Assembly (NCBI RefSeq): GCF_024746835.1
Contig: NZ_CP080531.1
Span: forward strand, 310,001 to 374,000
Length of the DNA stretch: 64,000 bases
DNA from: Mesorhizobium sp. AR02
Lineage (GTDB): Bacteria; Pseudomonadota; Alphaproteobacteria; Rhizobiales; Rhizobiaceae
Direction of reading: 5' to 3'
Below, piece by piece: positions 25,441-35,135 of this stretch. Every line of letters starts with the position of its first letter. Positions within the stretch are counted from its first letter, which is position 1. The notes under the pieces are model-generated. The model was not told the origin of the DNA. It saw only the letters and a program-made list of their open reading frames with translations, and searched no databases. Made by a program: the position numbers and the translations under genes.

Positions 25441-28329
25441 TTGACGAATTTCCTGCGAAACGGGCCGCTGTTCGCCTTTGTCCTCGCGGCGATCCTGACG
25501 CTGTGCGCGGCTTCGTCGGCCTTTGCCGTCGAACCGATCAAGATTGCCCGCGACGATGTCGCGCTCGACCTGTCGCGCGCCTTCGAGATCTACCGCAACC
25601 AGGGCGAAAACTTCCAGGTGTCGACCGCGCCCGGGCCGGACGGCATCGTGCGGCGCATCGAGGTCGAGGCCAATGATGCGCGCTCGACCGGCGACTGGGC
25701 GGTGTTCGCGCTGGCCAACACCACCGACCAGCAGCTCGACAGGCTGATCGTAGCGCCGCATTTCCGACTGGTGAATTCCGGCATCTTCTGGCCCGATCTC
25801 GGCGCCACCCGTATTGCCGCGATCACGCCCAGCGAGGGCTTCGCGCTCGACCGCCAGACCAGCCCTGACGCAGATGTGTTCCGGGTGACGCTGAACCCAG
25901 GCGCGGTGATCACCTTCATCGCCGAACTCGCCTCGCCCAAGCTGCCGCAGGTGTATCTGTGGGAGCCGGAAGCCTACAAGGACTCGGTCAATTCCTACAC
26001 GCTGTTTCGCGGCATCGTCATCGGCATCGCAGGCCTTTTGGCGCTGTTCCTGACCATCCTTTTCGTGGTCAAGGGGACCTCGATGTTCCCGGCGACCGCG
26101 GCACTTGCCTGGGCGGTGCTTGCCTATATCTGCGTCGATTTCGGCTTCCTCAACAAGGTCATCGAGATTTCGCCCGGCAATGAGCAGATGTGGCGAGCGG
26201 GAACGGAGGTGGCGCTGGCAGCGACCTTCGTGGTCTTCCTGTTCGCTTATCTCAACCTCAACCGATGGCACGGCCATTTCAGCTATGGCGCCCTGGTCTG
26301 GATCCTTGGGCTGGTGCTGATTGCCGGCGTCGCAATCGTCGATCCGGCGGTCGCCGCCGGCATCGCCCGCATCTCCTTTGCCGCCACCGCGCTGACCGGG
26401 CTCGGCCTGATCATCTTCCTCGGTATACGCGGCTATGACCGCGCCATCATGCTGGTGCCCAGTTGGGTCATGGTGCTGTTGTGGCTATGCGGGTCGTGGA
26501 TGGCGATCACCGGCATGCTCGACAACGACATCGCCCAGCCGGCGCTCGGCGGCGGGCTGATCCTGATCATCCTGTTGATCGGCTTCACCGTCATGCAGCA
26601 CGCCTTTGCCGGCGGCGCGCTGCATCAGGGGCTGTTCTCCGATCTCGAACGCCAGGCGCTGGCGGTTGCCGGATCGGGCGACACGGTGTGGGACTGGGAC
26701 GTGCTGCGCGACCGCGTGGTGACCAAGCCCGATGTCAGCATCCAGCTCGGCCTTGCGCCCAACAGCCTCGGCGGTGCGGCGCGCAACTGGCTGCCGGTGC
26801 TGCATGCCGATGACCGCGACACCTTCCGCACGACGCTCGACGTGGTGCTGGAGCACCGGCGTGGCCGGGTGTCGCAGAATTTCCGCCTGCGCGGCGCCGA
26901 TGGGCACTATCACTGGTTCAACTTGCGGGCGCGACCGGTCATTGGATCGGACGGCGAGGTCATCCGCTGCGTCGGCACCATGGTCGACGTCACCGAGCAG
27001 AAGAAGTCCGAGGAGCGGCTGCTGCACGACGCCGTGCACGACAATCTGACCGGCCTGCCGAACCGCGAATTGTTCATGAACCGGCTGGAGGCGATCATCT
27101 CGATCGCCCGTACCGAAGAGAAGGTGCGCCCGACCGTCTTCGTCATCGACATCGACCGCTTCAAGCAGGTCAATGACGGGCTCGGCATCTCGGCCGGCGA
27201 CACCATACTGCTCACCATTGCGCGCCGCCTGCACCGGCTGCTAAAGCCGAAGGACTCGCTGTCGCGCTTCGCCGGCGACCAGTTCGCGCTGATGCTTTTG
27301 TCCGAACAGGACCCTGCCCGCATCGCCGGTGTGGCGGATGCCATCAAGCATGCGATCAACAACCCGATCACCTTCGCCAAGCGCGAGATCGTGCTGACCG
27401 CCTCGATCGGCCTGATCACCTGGACTTCGGCGCAAACCTCGGCCGAGGACATGGTCAAGGACGCCGAGCTTGCCATGCATCAGGCCAAGCGCTTCGGCGG
27501 CGACAGGATCGAGCCGTTCCGCCCGGCGTTCCGCACCGTCGGCACCGACCGGCTGCAGTTCGAATCCGACCTGCGGCGCGCCATCGAGCGGCGCGAATTC
27601 ACCCTTGCCTACCAGCCGATCGTGCGTCTGGAAGACGGCAGCGTCGCCGGCTTCGAGGCCTTGCTGCGTTGGGACCATCCGCGCCGCGGCATGATCCCGC
27701 CGGCCGATTTCATCCCGGTCGCCGAGAGCTGCGGGCTGATCGTGCAGCTTGGGCTGTTTGCCATGCAGCAGGCGGCCGAGGACCTGGCCGGATGGCAAAA
27801 GCAGATCGGCGATGCGCCGCTATCGGTCTCGGTCAACCTGTCCAGCCGCCAGCTCATCCGCCGCGACCTGGTCAGCGATGTCCGCTCCGTCATCGCAAGG
27901 GCCAATCTGAAACCGCGCTGCTTCCGGCTCGAACTCACCGAGTCGCTGGTCATGGACAATCCCGAGCAGACCGCCCACGTGCTGACCAAGCTCAAGCAAC
28001 TCGGCATCGGCCTGTCGCTGGACGATTTCGGTACCGGCTATTCGTCGCTCGCCTATCTGACGCGTTTCCCGTTCGACACGATCAAGATCGACAAGAGCTT
28101 TGTCGACGACAGCACGCCCAAACGCGCCGTACTGCTCAAATCCATGGTCAACATGGCGCATGAGCTCGGCCTGTCGGTGGTCGCCGAGGGCATCTCGGAC
28201 GAACGCGATGCGCTGGAGCTGCGCCAGATGGGCTGCGAATATGTGCAGAGCTTCATGTTCGGCGCACCGATGCCGGGCGACCAGGTGCTGAAGACGCTGA
28301 AGGAACAGTATCCGCTGACGCAGGCCTGA
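25441..28329 (+). CDS. Membrane-bound PAS-GGDEF-EAL c-di-GMP protein with degenerate GGDEF
   Basis: A 962-residue signalling protein. It has a signal peptide, a periplasmic domain to about residue 185, seven or eight membrane helices to about 400, a PAS domain to about 520, then GGDEF and EAL domains. The GGDEF signature is AGDQF (residues 611-615), so cyclase activity is doubtful. The EAL domain keeps its key motifs (EALLRW at 739 and DDFGTGYSSL at 861), pointing to c-di-GMP hydrolysis. The start is TTG 25441, three bases after the acetyltransferase stop, preceded by AAAGGA. The N-terminal layout resembles 7TM-DISM receptors. Confidence 0.88.
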   Translation: MTNFLRNGPLFAFVLAAILTLCAASSAFAVEPIKIARDDVALDLSRAFEIYRNQGENFQVSTAPGPDGIVRRIEVEANDARSTGDWAVFALANTTDQQLDRLIVAPHFRLVNSGIFWPDLGATRIAAITPSEGFALDRQTSPDADVFRVTLNPGAVITFIAELASPKLPQVYLWEPEAYKDSVNSYTLFRGIVIGIAGLLALFLTILFVVKGTSMFPATAALAWAVLAYICVDFGFLNKVIEISPGNEQMWRAGTEVALAATFVVFLFAYLNLNRWHGHFSYGALVWILGLVLIAGVAIVDPAVAAGIARISFAATALTGLGLIIFLGIRGYDRAIMLVPSWVMVLLWLCGSWMAITGMLDNDIAQPALGGGLILIILLIGFTVMQHAFAGGALHQGLFSDLERQALAVAGSGDTVWDWDVLRDRVVTKPDVSIQLGLAPNSLGGAARNWLPVLHADDRDTFRTTLDVVLEHRRGRVSQNFRLRGADGHYHWFNLRARPVIGSDGEVIRCVGTMVDVTEQKKSEERLLHDAVHDNLTGLPNRELFMNRLEAIISIARTEEKVRPTVFVIDIDRFKQVNDGLGISAGDTILLTIARRLHRLLKPKDSLSRFAGDQFALMLLSEQDPARIAGVADAIKHAINNPITFAKREIVLTASIGLITWTSAQTSAEDMVKDAELAMHQAKRFGGDRIEPFRPAFRTVGTDRLQFESDLRRAIERREFTLAYQPIVRLEDGSVAGFEALLRWDHPRRGMIPPADFIPVAESCGLIVQLGLFAMQQAAEDLAGWQKQIGDAPLSVSVNLSSRQLIRRDLVSDVRSVIARANLKPRCFRLELTESLVMDNPEQTAHVLTKLKQLGIGLSLDDFGTGYSSLAYLTRFPFDTIKIDKSFVDDSTPKRAVLLKSMVNMAHELGLSVVAEGISDERDALELRQMGCEYVQSFMFGAPMPGDQVLKTLKEQYPLTQA

Positions 28330-28402
28330 GCCGTTTCACGCGCGTCGCCCAAGCCTGCGGTGGCTTTGGAACATACCTCGAAAATTAGCCGAAACGACCA
28401 TC

Positions 28403-28592
28403 CCTTCGTCATCCATGGGCGGAGCAAGGAGCGAAGCGACGCGGCGCAGACCCGAGGATCCATGCCGTGACGTTAAGGCGTTGCAACGGTTCAGAATTCT
28501 GCGCCGCTGCATCCTTCGGCCAAGGTCACGGAATGGATCCTAGGGTCTTCGCGACGGAGCTTCGCTCCTGCTTCGCCCTAGGATGACGAAGG
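28403..28592. repeat. Large imperfect palindromic intergenic repeat
   Basis: Two ~69-bp arms in inverted orientation (28403-28471 and 28524-28592) share CCTTCGTCATCC, GAGCGAAGC and AGGATCCAT..CCGTGAC. The gap of ~52 bp between the arms holds the loop. It fills most of the 299-bp interval between the GGDEF/EAL gene and yqgE, which converge here. The transcript would fold into a long hairpin and could serve as a terminator. No coding capacity was seen. Confidence 0.7.
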
Positions 28593-28628
28593 TGGGGGAC
28601 GGCTTCCGCAATCTCGAATGCCTGCGAG

Positions 28629-29237
28629 TTACGCGTGTCCGGCGGCCAGGCTGAGATGGGCGAGGTCGATGCCGATCGAGGCGAGGATGCGGTCGTATTT
28701 GCGCTCGATGTCGGCGTCGAACAGGAGCTCGGGACTGGCCGGGCAGGTCAGCCAGCCATTCTCGGCGATCTCGGTTTCCAGTTGGCCCGCACCCCAGCCC
28801 GAATAGCCGAGCGCCATCAGCGCGTGACGCGGGCCGCGGCCCGACGATATGGCGCGTAATATATCGACGGTCGCGGTCAGGCAGATATCGTCGGAAACGG
28901 TCAGCGACGATTCCACGCGGTAGTCGCCCGAATGCAGGACGAAGCCCCGGCTGCGATCGACAGGGCCGCCATTGCGAACGACGAAATCGCGTGCCTGCGC
29001 CGGCAAGCGGATCGCCTCCTGCTCGTTCATAATGCCGAGCTGCACCAGGAGGTCCGGAAACAGCATCTGCTGTGTCTGGTTGATGATCAGGCCCATCGCG
29101 CCTTCATCGCTGTGCGCGCAGATGTAGATGACCGAGCGCGTGAAACGGTCGTCCTTCATGCCGGGCATGGCAATCAGGAACTGATCGTCGAGAAAACCGC
29201 GTCCAGCGGCTGTCTTCTTGTGGCGCAACAAATCCAT
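28629..29237 (-). CDS. YqgE/AlgH family protein
   Basis: A 202-residue protein of the UPF0301/YqgE family. Hallmarks are [20 protein letters not shown] near the N-terminus, [10 protein letters not shown], a [13 protein letters not shown] motif and a [13 protein letters not shown] ending. ATG 29237 gives the normal family length; the frame continues upstream without family resemblance. The biochemical function of the family is not settled. It converges with the GGDEF/EAL gene across the large palindrome and is divergent from the DsbD-N-like gene. Confidence 0.88.
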   Translation of the reverse strand: MDLLRHKKTAAGRGFLDDQFLIAMPGMKDDRFTRSVIYICAHSDEGAMGLIINQTQQMLFPDLLVQLGIMNEQEAIRLPAQARDFVVRNGGPVDRSRGFVLHSGDYRVESSLTVSDDICLTATVDILRAISSGRGPRHALMALGYSGWGAGQLETEIAENGWLTCPASPELLFDADIERKYDRILASIGIDLAHLSLAAGHA

Positions 29238-29408
29238 GGCAGGGAAGGTAACGTGTTTCCCGGGCGCCGAAAAGATGCGCCGCGCCGGATTCGACCAAAG
29301 CCCATGGGGCCAGGCCGCCGTGGCTTGCCAGCAGGGGTCACGCAAATATGATACCGGGAGGGCGATGAAGTCATTGCGAAGCCACGAACGGACGATCAAA
29401 TCACCGCC

Positions 29409-30215
29409 ATGCAAAGCTTGAAAATCCTGTTGCTCGGCGCCGCCATCGGATCGGCGGCCGTCCTCCCCGCCTCTGCCTCCTCGTCCGCCTGGTACAACAG
29501 CGAAGGCGGCAAGGTGCGGCTAGTGACATCAGGCAAACCCGATGAGGCCGGCCGCATCCAGGGCGTTCTCGACATCGCCCTCAAGCCCGGCTGGAAGACC
29601 TATTGGCGCGATCCGGGCGACGCCGGTGTGCCGCCGCAGCTCGACATTTCGGCCAGCACCAACATCGCCGATGCCAAACTCTCGTTTCCGGCACCCCAAC
29701 GCCACGACGATGGTTATGGCAAATGGGCCGGCTACAACTATCCGGTTTCGCTGCCTGTGACCTTCACGCTGGCGGCGCCGAACCAACCGGCTGTCATCGA
29801 TGCCGACATCTTTCTCGGCATTTGTGAAACGATCTGCATCCCGGTGCAGACACGGCTGACCGTCGACCCCACTTCCGATCCAGACAATGCCGACGACGCA
29901 GCCCTGGTGAAGGCGAGTTTCACGGCATTGCCGGCGCCGGCAAAGCCTGATTTCGGCATCAACGTGCTGCCGGGCGATCACGAGACGCTGGTTGTCGAGG
30001 CGAGCTTTCCCGGTGACCCGGAGGCGGCGGATTTCTTCGTCGCCGGCGAGCGGGACTATATGTTCGGCACCCCTGCCCGCAGCGAGAAGGACGGCAAGCT
30101 GATCTTCACGGTGCCGATCCTCGACCGCCCTTCGACGACGCCAACGGATGGCGGGCTTCACTACACGCTGACGAGTTCGGCGGGCGCGGTCGAGGGGCTT
30201 CTGCCTTTCCCTTGA
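29409..30215 (+). CDS. Secreted protein with DsbD N-terminal-like domain
   Basis: A 268-residue protein with a signal peptide ([20 protein letters not shown]). The body matches the thiol:disulfide interchange DsbD alpha-domain family: [20 protein letters not shown] and the two-Cys strand [12 protein letters not shown]. No membrane or thioredoxin domain follows, so it is a stand-alone periplasmic domain. It likely receives electrons from a membrane partner encoded elsewhere. The peroxiredoxin gene follows on the same strand 83 bp downstream, a plausible redox pairing. Confidence 0.82.
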   Translation: MQSLKILLLGAAIGSAAVLPASASSSAWYNSEGGKVRLVTSGKPDEAGRIQGVLDIALKPGWKTYWRDPGDAGVPPQLDISASTNIADAKLSFPAPQRHDDGYGKWAGYNYPVSLPVTFTLAAPNQPAVIDADIFLGICETICIPVQTRLTVDPTSDPDNADDAALVKASFTALPAPAKPDFGINVLPGDHETLVVEASFPGDPEAADFFVAGERDYMFGTPARSEKDGKLIFTVPILDRPSTTPTDGGLHYTLTSSAGAVEGLLPFP

Positions 30216-30298
30216 TCCAGCTTGCCCAGACGATTGCAGGAAGCCGCCGAGTTCGCTACGCAAGCAGACATCCTTCCCATTCCCCAAGCGAGGAACTC

Positions 30299-30781
30299 AT
30301 GACCATTTCCGTTGGCGACAAGCTGCCCGAAGCGACCTTCAAGACAATGACCGCCGACGGCGCCAAGGCGATCACATCGGCCGAAATTTTCCCGGGCAAG
30401 AAAGTGGTTCTGTTCGGTGTTCCCGGCGCCTTCACGCCGACCTGCAGCAACAACCATCTGCCCGGCTATCTCGAAAACCATGACGCCATCCTGGCGCGCG
30501 GCGTCGACACCATCGCCGTGGTTTCGGTCAACGACGTCCATGTCATGGGCGCCTGGGCGCGCTTCACCGGTGGTGAGGGCAAGATCCTGTTCCTCGCCGA
30601 CGGCAGTGGTGATTTCGCCAAGGCGGTCGGCCTCGACAACGACCTTTCCGCAGGCGGCATGGGCCTGCGCTCGAAGCGGTTTTCGATGATCATCGACGAC
30701 GGCAAGGTCATCGCGCTCAATGTCGAGACCAAGCCCGGCGTCGATGGGTCCGGGGCGGCCCACATTCTCGGACAGCTCTGA
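30299..30781 (+). CDS. Prx5-type peroxiredoxin
   Basis: A 160-residue peroxiredoxin that reduces H2O2 and organic peroxides. The peroxidatic Cys is C49 in FGVPGAFTPTCSNNHLPGYL, the Prx5 signature. It is the only cysteine, so it works as a 1-Cys enzyme with an external reductant such as glutaredoxin or thioredoxin. ATG 30299 is preceded by GAGGAA; upstream in-frame codons overlap the preceding gene and are not typical. Confidence 0.92.
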   Translation: MTISVGDKLPEATFKTMTADGAKAITSAEIFPGKKVVLFGVPGAFTPTCSNNHLPGYLENHDAILARGVDTIAVVSVNDVHVMGAWARFTGGEGKILFLADGSGDFAKAVGLDNDLSAGGMGLRSKRFSMIIDDGKVIALNVETKPGVDGSGAAHILGQL

Positions 30782-30796
30782 GTTTCAACGGCCGCG

Positions 30797-30829
30797 TCGG
30801 GCGAGACCGCAACAGCCGGCCTCGCCCGA
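30797..30829 (+). terminator. Hairpin downstream of peroxiredoxin gene
   Basis: A perfect 9-bp stem (TCGGGCGAG / CTCGCCCGA) with a 15-base loop starts 16 bp after the stop. There is no T-tract after it, so intrinsic termination is only a possibility. Confidence 0.35.
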
Positions 30830-30870
30830 TAGCACTCCAGAACTGCCGGCTTTTCGGGGGGATTCCAACG

Positions 30871-31347
30871 ATGTTTGACGTGTTCTGGCGCGCTGTCGTG
30901 ATCGGCATCGGCGCCACCGTGCTGATGGATCTCTGGGCCATCTTCCTGCACAAGGCGTTCGGCCAGCCCCGGCCGAACTGGGGACCGGTCGGTCGCTGGG
31001 TCTGGCATGTCACCGACAAGGTCTTTCACAACGATATCGGCGAGGCAGAGCCTTACGCGCATGAAGTGGCGTTGGGCTGGGCGTTTCACTATTTCGTCGG
31101 CATTGTCTACGGCATCATCCTGGTCGTGGTGGCTGGCGCGAGCTGGCTTGCTGCGCCGACCTTCCTGCCGGCCTTCATCCTGGGCATCGTCACCGTCGGC
31201 GCTGGCTGGTTCCTGCTGGCACCCGGCATGGGCGCCGGATGGGCAGCCTCGAAGCGACCCAATCCCATGCAGATCCGGGCGCTCAACCTGGTGGCGCACA
31301 CAGTGTTCGCGCTCGGCCTTTGGGGCACGGCGCTGCTGATACGTTAG
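30871..31347 (+). CDS. DUF2938 family membrane protein
   Basis: A 158-residue protein with four membrane helices (VVIGIGATVLMDLWAIFL, GWAFHYFVGIVYGIILVVV, FLPAFILGIVTVGAGWFLL, LNLVAHTVFALGLWGTAL). The motifs QPRPNWGPVGRW and HEVALGWAFHYFVGI match DUF2938. The function is unknown. It stands alone after the peroxiredoxin gene and converges with rnhA. Confidence 0.85.
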   Translation: MFDVFWRAVVIGIGATVLMDLWAIFLHKAFGQPRPNWGPVGRWVWHVTDKVFHNDIGEAEPYAHEVALGWAFHYFVGIVYGIILVVVAGASWLAAPTFLPAFILGIVTVGAGWFLLAPGMGAGWAASKRPNPMQIRALNLVAHTVFALGLWGTALLIR

Positions 31348-31365
31348 ACTCGCCAGCGGATTCGA

Positions 31366-31896
31366 TCAGTAGCTCTGAGTAGAGCGCCGCGCCTTTGCTA
31401 CCGCAGGCTGCTTTGACTGCGTGGCTGCCTTCGGCGCCGCGGCGGGTCTGACCGGACCCTTCTTGAACGGCGCCATGCCTTCCCGTGCCAATTCGTCGGC
31501 GCGCTCGTTCTCGGCATGGCCGGCGTGGCCCTTGACCCAGTTCCAGGTGACTTTGTGGCGCCGGTTGGCCTCATCCAGCGCCTGCCACAGTTCGCCGTTC
31601 TTGACCGGCTTCTTATCGGCGGTCTTCCAGCCGTTCTTCTTCCAGCCATGGATCCATTTGGAAATGCCGTCCATGACATATTTGCTGTCGGTGTGAAGCT
31701 CGACCGTGCAAGGCTCCTTCAGCGCATTGAGCGCCGAGATGGCGGCCAGCAACTCCATGCGGTTGTTGGTCGTTTCGGCCTCGCCGCCGGAAAGCTCCTT
31801 GGTGGTGCCGTTGAAGCGCAGGATGGCACCCCAGCCGCCAGGGCCTGGATTGCCCGAACAGGCGCCGTCGGTGAAGATTTCAACCTGTTTGCTCAT
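31366..31896 (-). CDS. rnhA: Ribonuclease HI
   Basis: A 176-residue enzyme that cleaves RNA in RNA-DNA hybrids. The catalytic residues are seen in [16 protein letters not shown] (Asp), NNRMELLAA (Glu), LHTDSKYVM (Asp) and ENERADELA (Asp). A ~25-residue Lys/Ala-rich tail ([16 protein letters not shown]) follows, longer than in E. coli. ATG 31896 overlaps the thrB stop by 4 nt, so the two are translationally coupled. The frame open upstream is inside thrB and was not used. Confidence 0.95.
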   Translation of the reverse strand: MSKQVEIFTDGACSGNPGPGGWGAILRFNGTTKELSGGEAETTNNRMELLAAISALNALKEPCTVELHTDSKYVMDGISKWIHGWKKNGWKTADKKPVKNGELWQALDEANRRHKVTWNWVKGHAGHAENERADELAREGMAPFKKGPVRPAAAPKAATQSKQPAVAKARRSTQSY

Positions 31897-32870
31897 GATA
31901 CCCCGTATTCGGCCAATCCATATTCCGAAGCAGATTTGATCGCCCGATGGAACCGCATCCGCCTGACATATTCGGTCGGATCGCGTTTCATGACGAGGCC
32001 GCCATCGGGAACCGTCAGCCAGTCGTAGAGCCGGGTCAGCATGAAGCGCAATGCCGAACCGCGCGCCAGCATCGGCAGCGCCGCCTTTTCCTCTCCGCTC
32101 AGCGGGCGCACGCTCTGATAGCCGGCAAGCAGCGCCTTGCCCTTGGTGAGGTTGAAGGAAAAGTCCTTCTCGAAACACCAGGCGTTGAGGCAGGTGGCGA
32201 CGTCGTAGGCATAGAGGTCGTCACAGGCGAAATAGAAGTCGATCAGGCCGGAGAGTTTTTCGCCGAGGAAGAAGACGTTGTCCGGAAAGAGATCGGCATG
32301 GATGATGCCTTCGGGGAGGCCTTTCGGCCAGTTCCGCTCGAAATCGACGAAGTCGGCGTCGACCTCGGCCGCCAGGCCCGGCTCGACCTCGTCGGCCCGC
32401 TCGCGAGCTGCGTTCCAAAGCTTGCGCCAGCCATCGATGGCGAGCGCGTTGGGACGGGTCATCGGAAAATCGGCACCGGCCAGGTGCAGGGCGGCCAGGG
32501 CCTTGCCGACCTCGGCGCAGTGCGTCGCCGTCGGCCGCCGCAGCGAAAGACCTTCGAGGAAGGTGATGATGACCGCCGGTCGGCCGGCCAGCGTGCCGAT
32601 GACGCTGCCGTCATGCGCGGTCACCGGCAGCGGGCAGGACACCCCCTTGTTGGCGAGATGGCCCATCAGCCCGAGGAAAAACGGCAAATCCGCCTTGTCG
32701 ACCCGCTTCTCATAGAGCGTCAGGATGTAGGAGCCACTGGTGGTGTGCAGCAGGAAGTTGGAGTTTTCCGTGCCCTCGGCGATGCCCTTGTAGGACAGGA
32801 GATCGCCGACCGGGTAGTGCTTCAGGAAAGCGCCGAGTTCGCCCTCCGCAACGTCGGTATAGACCGCCAT
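31893..32870 (-). CDS. thrB: Homoserine kinase (APH-fold type)
   Basis: A 325-residue kinase that phosphorylates homoserine for threonine synthesis. It has the aminoglycoside-phosphotransferase fold used for ThrB in pseudomonads and rhizobia. The catalytic loop is [13 protein letters not shown] and the metal-binding Asp is in [10 protein letters not shown]. The N-terminus [15 protein letters not shown] is family-typical. It lies between ispH (5 bp away) and rnhA (4-nt overlap), the conserved alphaproteobacterial order. Confidence 0.93.
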   Translation of the reverse strand: MAVYTDVAEGELGAFLKHYPVGDLLSYKGIAEGTENSNFLLHTTSGSYILTLYEKRVDKADLPFFLGLMGHLANKGVSCPLPVTAHDGSVIGTLAGRPAVIITFLEGLSLRRPTATHCAEVGKALAALHLAGADFPMTRPNALAIDGWRKLWNAARERADEVEPGLAAEVDADFVDFERNWPKGLPEGIIHADLFPDNVFFLGEKLSGLIDFYFACDDLYAYDVATCLNAWCFEKDFSFNLTKGKALLAGYQSVRPLSGEEKAALPMLARGSALRFMLTRLYDWLTVPDGGLVMKRDPTEYVRRMRFHRAIKSASEYGLAEYGVS

Positions 32871-32875
32871 CTGCC

Positions 32876-33886
32876 TTACGCGGCCCCATTGACGAAGGCC
32901 ATGTCGGCCGGCGTCAGTTCGACATCGCGCAGTACCCGCATGACCGGAAAATCCTCTGTTTCGGTGGCCGTGATGGCCAGGTCGATGGTGACATCGAAAC
33001 GCTGGCGGAACGCGTCGATGATTTCGTCGACGATGATCTCCGGCGCCGATGCCCCTGCCGACAGGCCGAGCGTCGAAATGTTGCCGATGTCATTCCATGG
33101 AATCTCGGCGGCGCGCTGCACGAGAAGCGACATGGTGGCGCCGGCTCGCTCCGCCACTTCGACAAGGCGGCGCGAATTGGAGGAATTGGGGGCGCCGACG
33201 ATCAGATAGAGGTCAGCGCCCGGGGCGGTATCCTTGACCGCCTCCTGGCGGTTGGTGGTGGCGTAGCAGATCGATTCCGCCGCCGGCGCCTGCAGGTCGG
33301 GAAAGCGCTCCTGCAGCGCGCGGATGATGCCGGCGGTGTCCTCGACCGACAGCGTGGTCTGGGTGACAAATCCCAGCGCCTTTGGATCGGCAGGTTCAAG
33401 CCTGGCGGCATCGGCTTCGGTCTCGATCAGCGTGACCGCGCCCTCCGGCAATTGCCCCATCGTGCCGATCACCTCGGGGTGGCCGGCATGGCCGATCAAC
33501 AGCACATGGCGGCCAAGCCGCTGATGGCGCATCGCCTGCTTGTGGACTTTGGAAACCAGCGGACAGGTGGCGTCGAGATAGAACAGGTTGCGCGCCTGGG
33601 CATCCGCCGGCACCGATTTCGGCACGCCATGCGCCGAGAACACGACCGGCGACTGCCGATGTTCGGCCGGGATTTCGGAAAGCTCCTCGATGAAGACAGC
33701 GCCAAGGCTTTGCAGCCCCTCGACGACGTATCTGTTGTGGACGATCTCGTGGCGGACATAGACCGGCGCGCCATATTTCTTCAGCGCCAGCACGACGATC
33801 TGGATGGCACGGTCGACGCCGGCGCAAAAGCCGCGTGGCTGGCAGAGCCGGATCGTCAGCGGAGGCTTGGTGGTTGTCTGAAGCAT
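32876..33886 (-). CDS. ispH: 4-hydroxy-3-methylbut-2-enyl diphosphate reductase
   Basis: A 336-residue 4Fe-4S enzyme, the last step of the MEP pathway, which makes IPP and DMAPP. The three cluster cysteines lie in [26 protein letters not shown] and [11 protein letters not shown]. Substrate residues appear in [14 protein letters not shown] and [15 protein letters not shown] 33886 is the start. It lies upstream of thrB. The first MEP gene dxs is also in this window at 53643-55556. Confidence 0.96.
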   Translation of the reverse strand: MLQTTTKPPLTIRLCQPRGFCAGVDRAIQIVVLALKKYGAPVYVRHEIVHNRYVVEGLQSLGAVFIEELSEIPAEHRQSPVVFSAHGVPKSVPADAQARNLFYLDATCPLVSKVHKQAMRHQRLGRHVLLIGHAGHPEVIGTMGQLPEGAVTLIETEADAARLEPADPKALGFVTQTTLSVEDTAGIIRALQERFPDLQAPAAESICYATTNRQEAVKDTAPGADLYLIVGAPNSSNSRRLVEVAERAGATMSLLVQRAAEIPWNDIGNISTLGLSAGASAPEIIVDEIIDAFRQRFDVTIDLAITATETEDFPVMRVLRDVELTPADMAFVNGAA

Positions 33887-33975
33887 TAAATCCTGGCCGG
33901 TTCGTCAGCGCCGAAATGAGGTGCCTACCCCTGCCCTGTCAAGGGCGTCGGTAGAAAGGGGCGCGCTGCTTGCGT

Positions 33976-34731
33976 TCATTCCTCTTTCGCGGGACGGCGA
34001 AGCCGCAGGATGAGCACAGCGGCGAGTGCTGCGGCAAGCCCATACCAGGTGACGGCATATTGCAGATGGCTGTTCGGCAGGTCGATGATGGTGACGCCTC
34101 CGATCGGCAATCCGCCAGGATTCGGCGTCTTGTCGGCATCGATGAAGATCGGCACCAGCGTGAACCTGGCCGGCAGACCGGCGCTCGCCGCCATGACGTC
34201 GCGGTCCTTCCAGTAGAAGATGTTCTTCGCCACGTCATTGTCGGGAAGCATCATCGACGGCTTTGCCGGCAGCGGATTGCGGGCGAGCCCGGTGATGGTC
34301 ACCTTGCCTGTGACCTGCCCCTTGGCGCGCTTGGCGGGATCTTTCAGATCATAGGGAATGAAACCACGATTGATCAGGACGAAGCGGCCATCGTCGAGGG
34401 CAAGTGGCGTGTAGACGTTGAAGCCGGCGTCACCCTCCCAGGTCGCGTAGAAATGCCGCTCGCCCGAATGCAGGAATGTGCCGGAGACCGTGACCGGCGT
34501 GTAGTCGACGTCGCCGGTCGAAGCGAATTCCTTCTCGACCTCGGCCAGCGGCTGTGGTGCCGAATGGGTGCGCTGGTCGATGGTCTGCAGGAGACCTTCC
34601 TTCCAGTGCAGGCGCTGGACCTGCCAGGTGCCGAGCGCCAGCAGGATCAAAAGCAGCACCAGGCCAAGGCCGAGCAGCAATGCCGATCGTGGCCGCGAAC
34701 GGCCGTCACTTTTAATGGATGCCTCGCTCAT
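33976..34731 (-). CDS. SURF1 family cytochrome oxidase assembly protein
   Basis: A 251-residue protein with two membrane helices at the ends (LLLGLGLVLLLILLALGTWQ and TWYGLAAALAAVLILRL) and a large periplasmic loop. SURF1 signs are LGTWQVQRLHWKEGL, VLINRGFIPYDLKDP and DLPNSHLQYAVTWYGLA. Studied homologues help insert heme a into subunit I of aa3 oxidase. ATG 34731 overlaps the DUF983 stop by 4 nt. It belongs to the cta cluster. Confidence 0.92.
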   Translation of the reverse strand: MSEASIKSDGRSRPRSALLLGLGLVLLLILLALGTWQVQRLHWKEGLLQTIDQRTHSAPQPLAEVEKEFASTGDVDYTPVTVSGTFLHSGERHFYATWEGDAGFNVYTPLALDDGRFVLINRGFIPYDLKDPAKRAKGQVTGKVTITGLARNPLPAKPSMMLPDNDVAKNIFYWKDRDVMAASAGLPARFTLVPIFIDADKTPNPGGLPIGGVTIIDLPNSHLQYAVTWYGLAAALAAVLILRLRRPAKEE

Positions 34732-35114
34732 TCGCCGCGGTCCAGCCGGCCTTCGGCCGCCTTGTTGGCATATTGCAGGGTGAGCAGCACGCCCTTGATC
34801 AGCCGCAGCGCCGTCAGGCACAGCACCAGGGCCAGCGGGATCCAGACCAGCAGATGCAGCCAGAGCGGCGGGCTCAGCGTCACTTCAACCCAGAGCGCCA
34901 GGCCGACGATGATGAAGCCGATGATCAGGATGACGAAGACCGCCGGCCCGTCGCCGGCATCGGCGTAGGAATAATCGAGGCCGCAATTGACGCAGCGTTT
35001 GCCGACGGTGAGGAAGCCGGAAAACAGCCGCCCCTCGCCGCAGCGCGGGCAACGGCCATGCAGCCCGGCCGAAATCGGATCGATCGGAGGCCAGATCGCC
35101 TTGTCTTCAGTCAT
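34728..35114 (-). CDS. DUF983 zinc-ribbon membrane protein
   Basis: A 128-residue protein. The N-terminal CPRCGEG...CVNCGLDYSY pairs form a zinc ribbon; two hydrophobic helices follow (AVFVILIIGFIIVGLALWV and WIPLALVLCLTALRLI). DUF983 genes are regularly next to surf1 in alphaproteobacteria, so a role in oxidase assembly is plausible but unproven. I chose ATG 35114; GTG 35129 is possible. Confidence 0.85.
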   Translation of the reverse strand: MTEDKAIWPPIDPISAGLHGRCPRCGEGRLFSGFLTVGKRCVNCGLDYSYADAGDGPAVFVILIIGFIIVGLALWVEVTLSPPLWLHLLVWIPLALVLCLTALRLIKGVLLTLQYANKAAEGRLDRGE

Positions 35115-35135
35115 GGATAGGGCCGTCACTCATGG

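Noticed and set aside
31897..32178. Upstream extension of rnhA
   Set aside because: It lies wholly within thrB, and RNase HI begins with [12 protein letters not shown] at 31896, coupled to thrB by ATGA.
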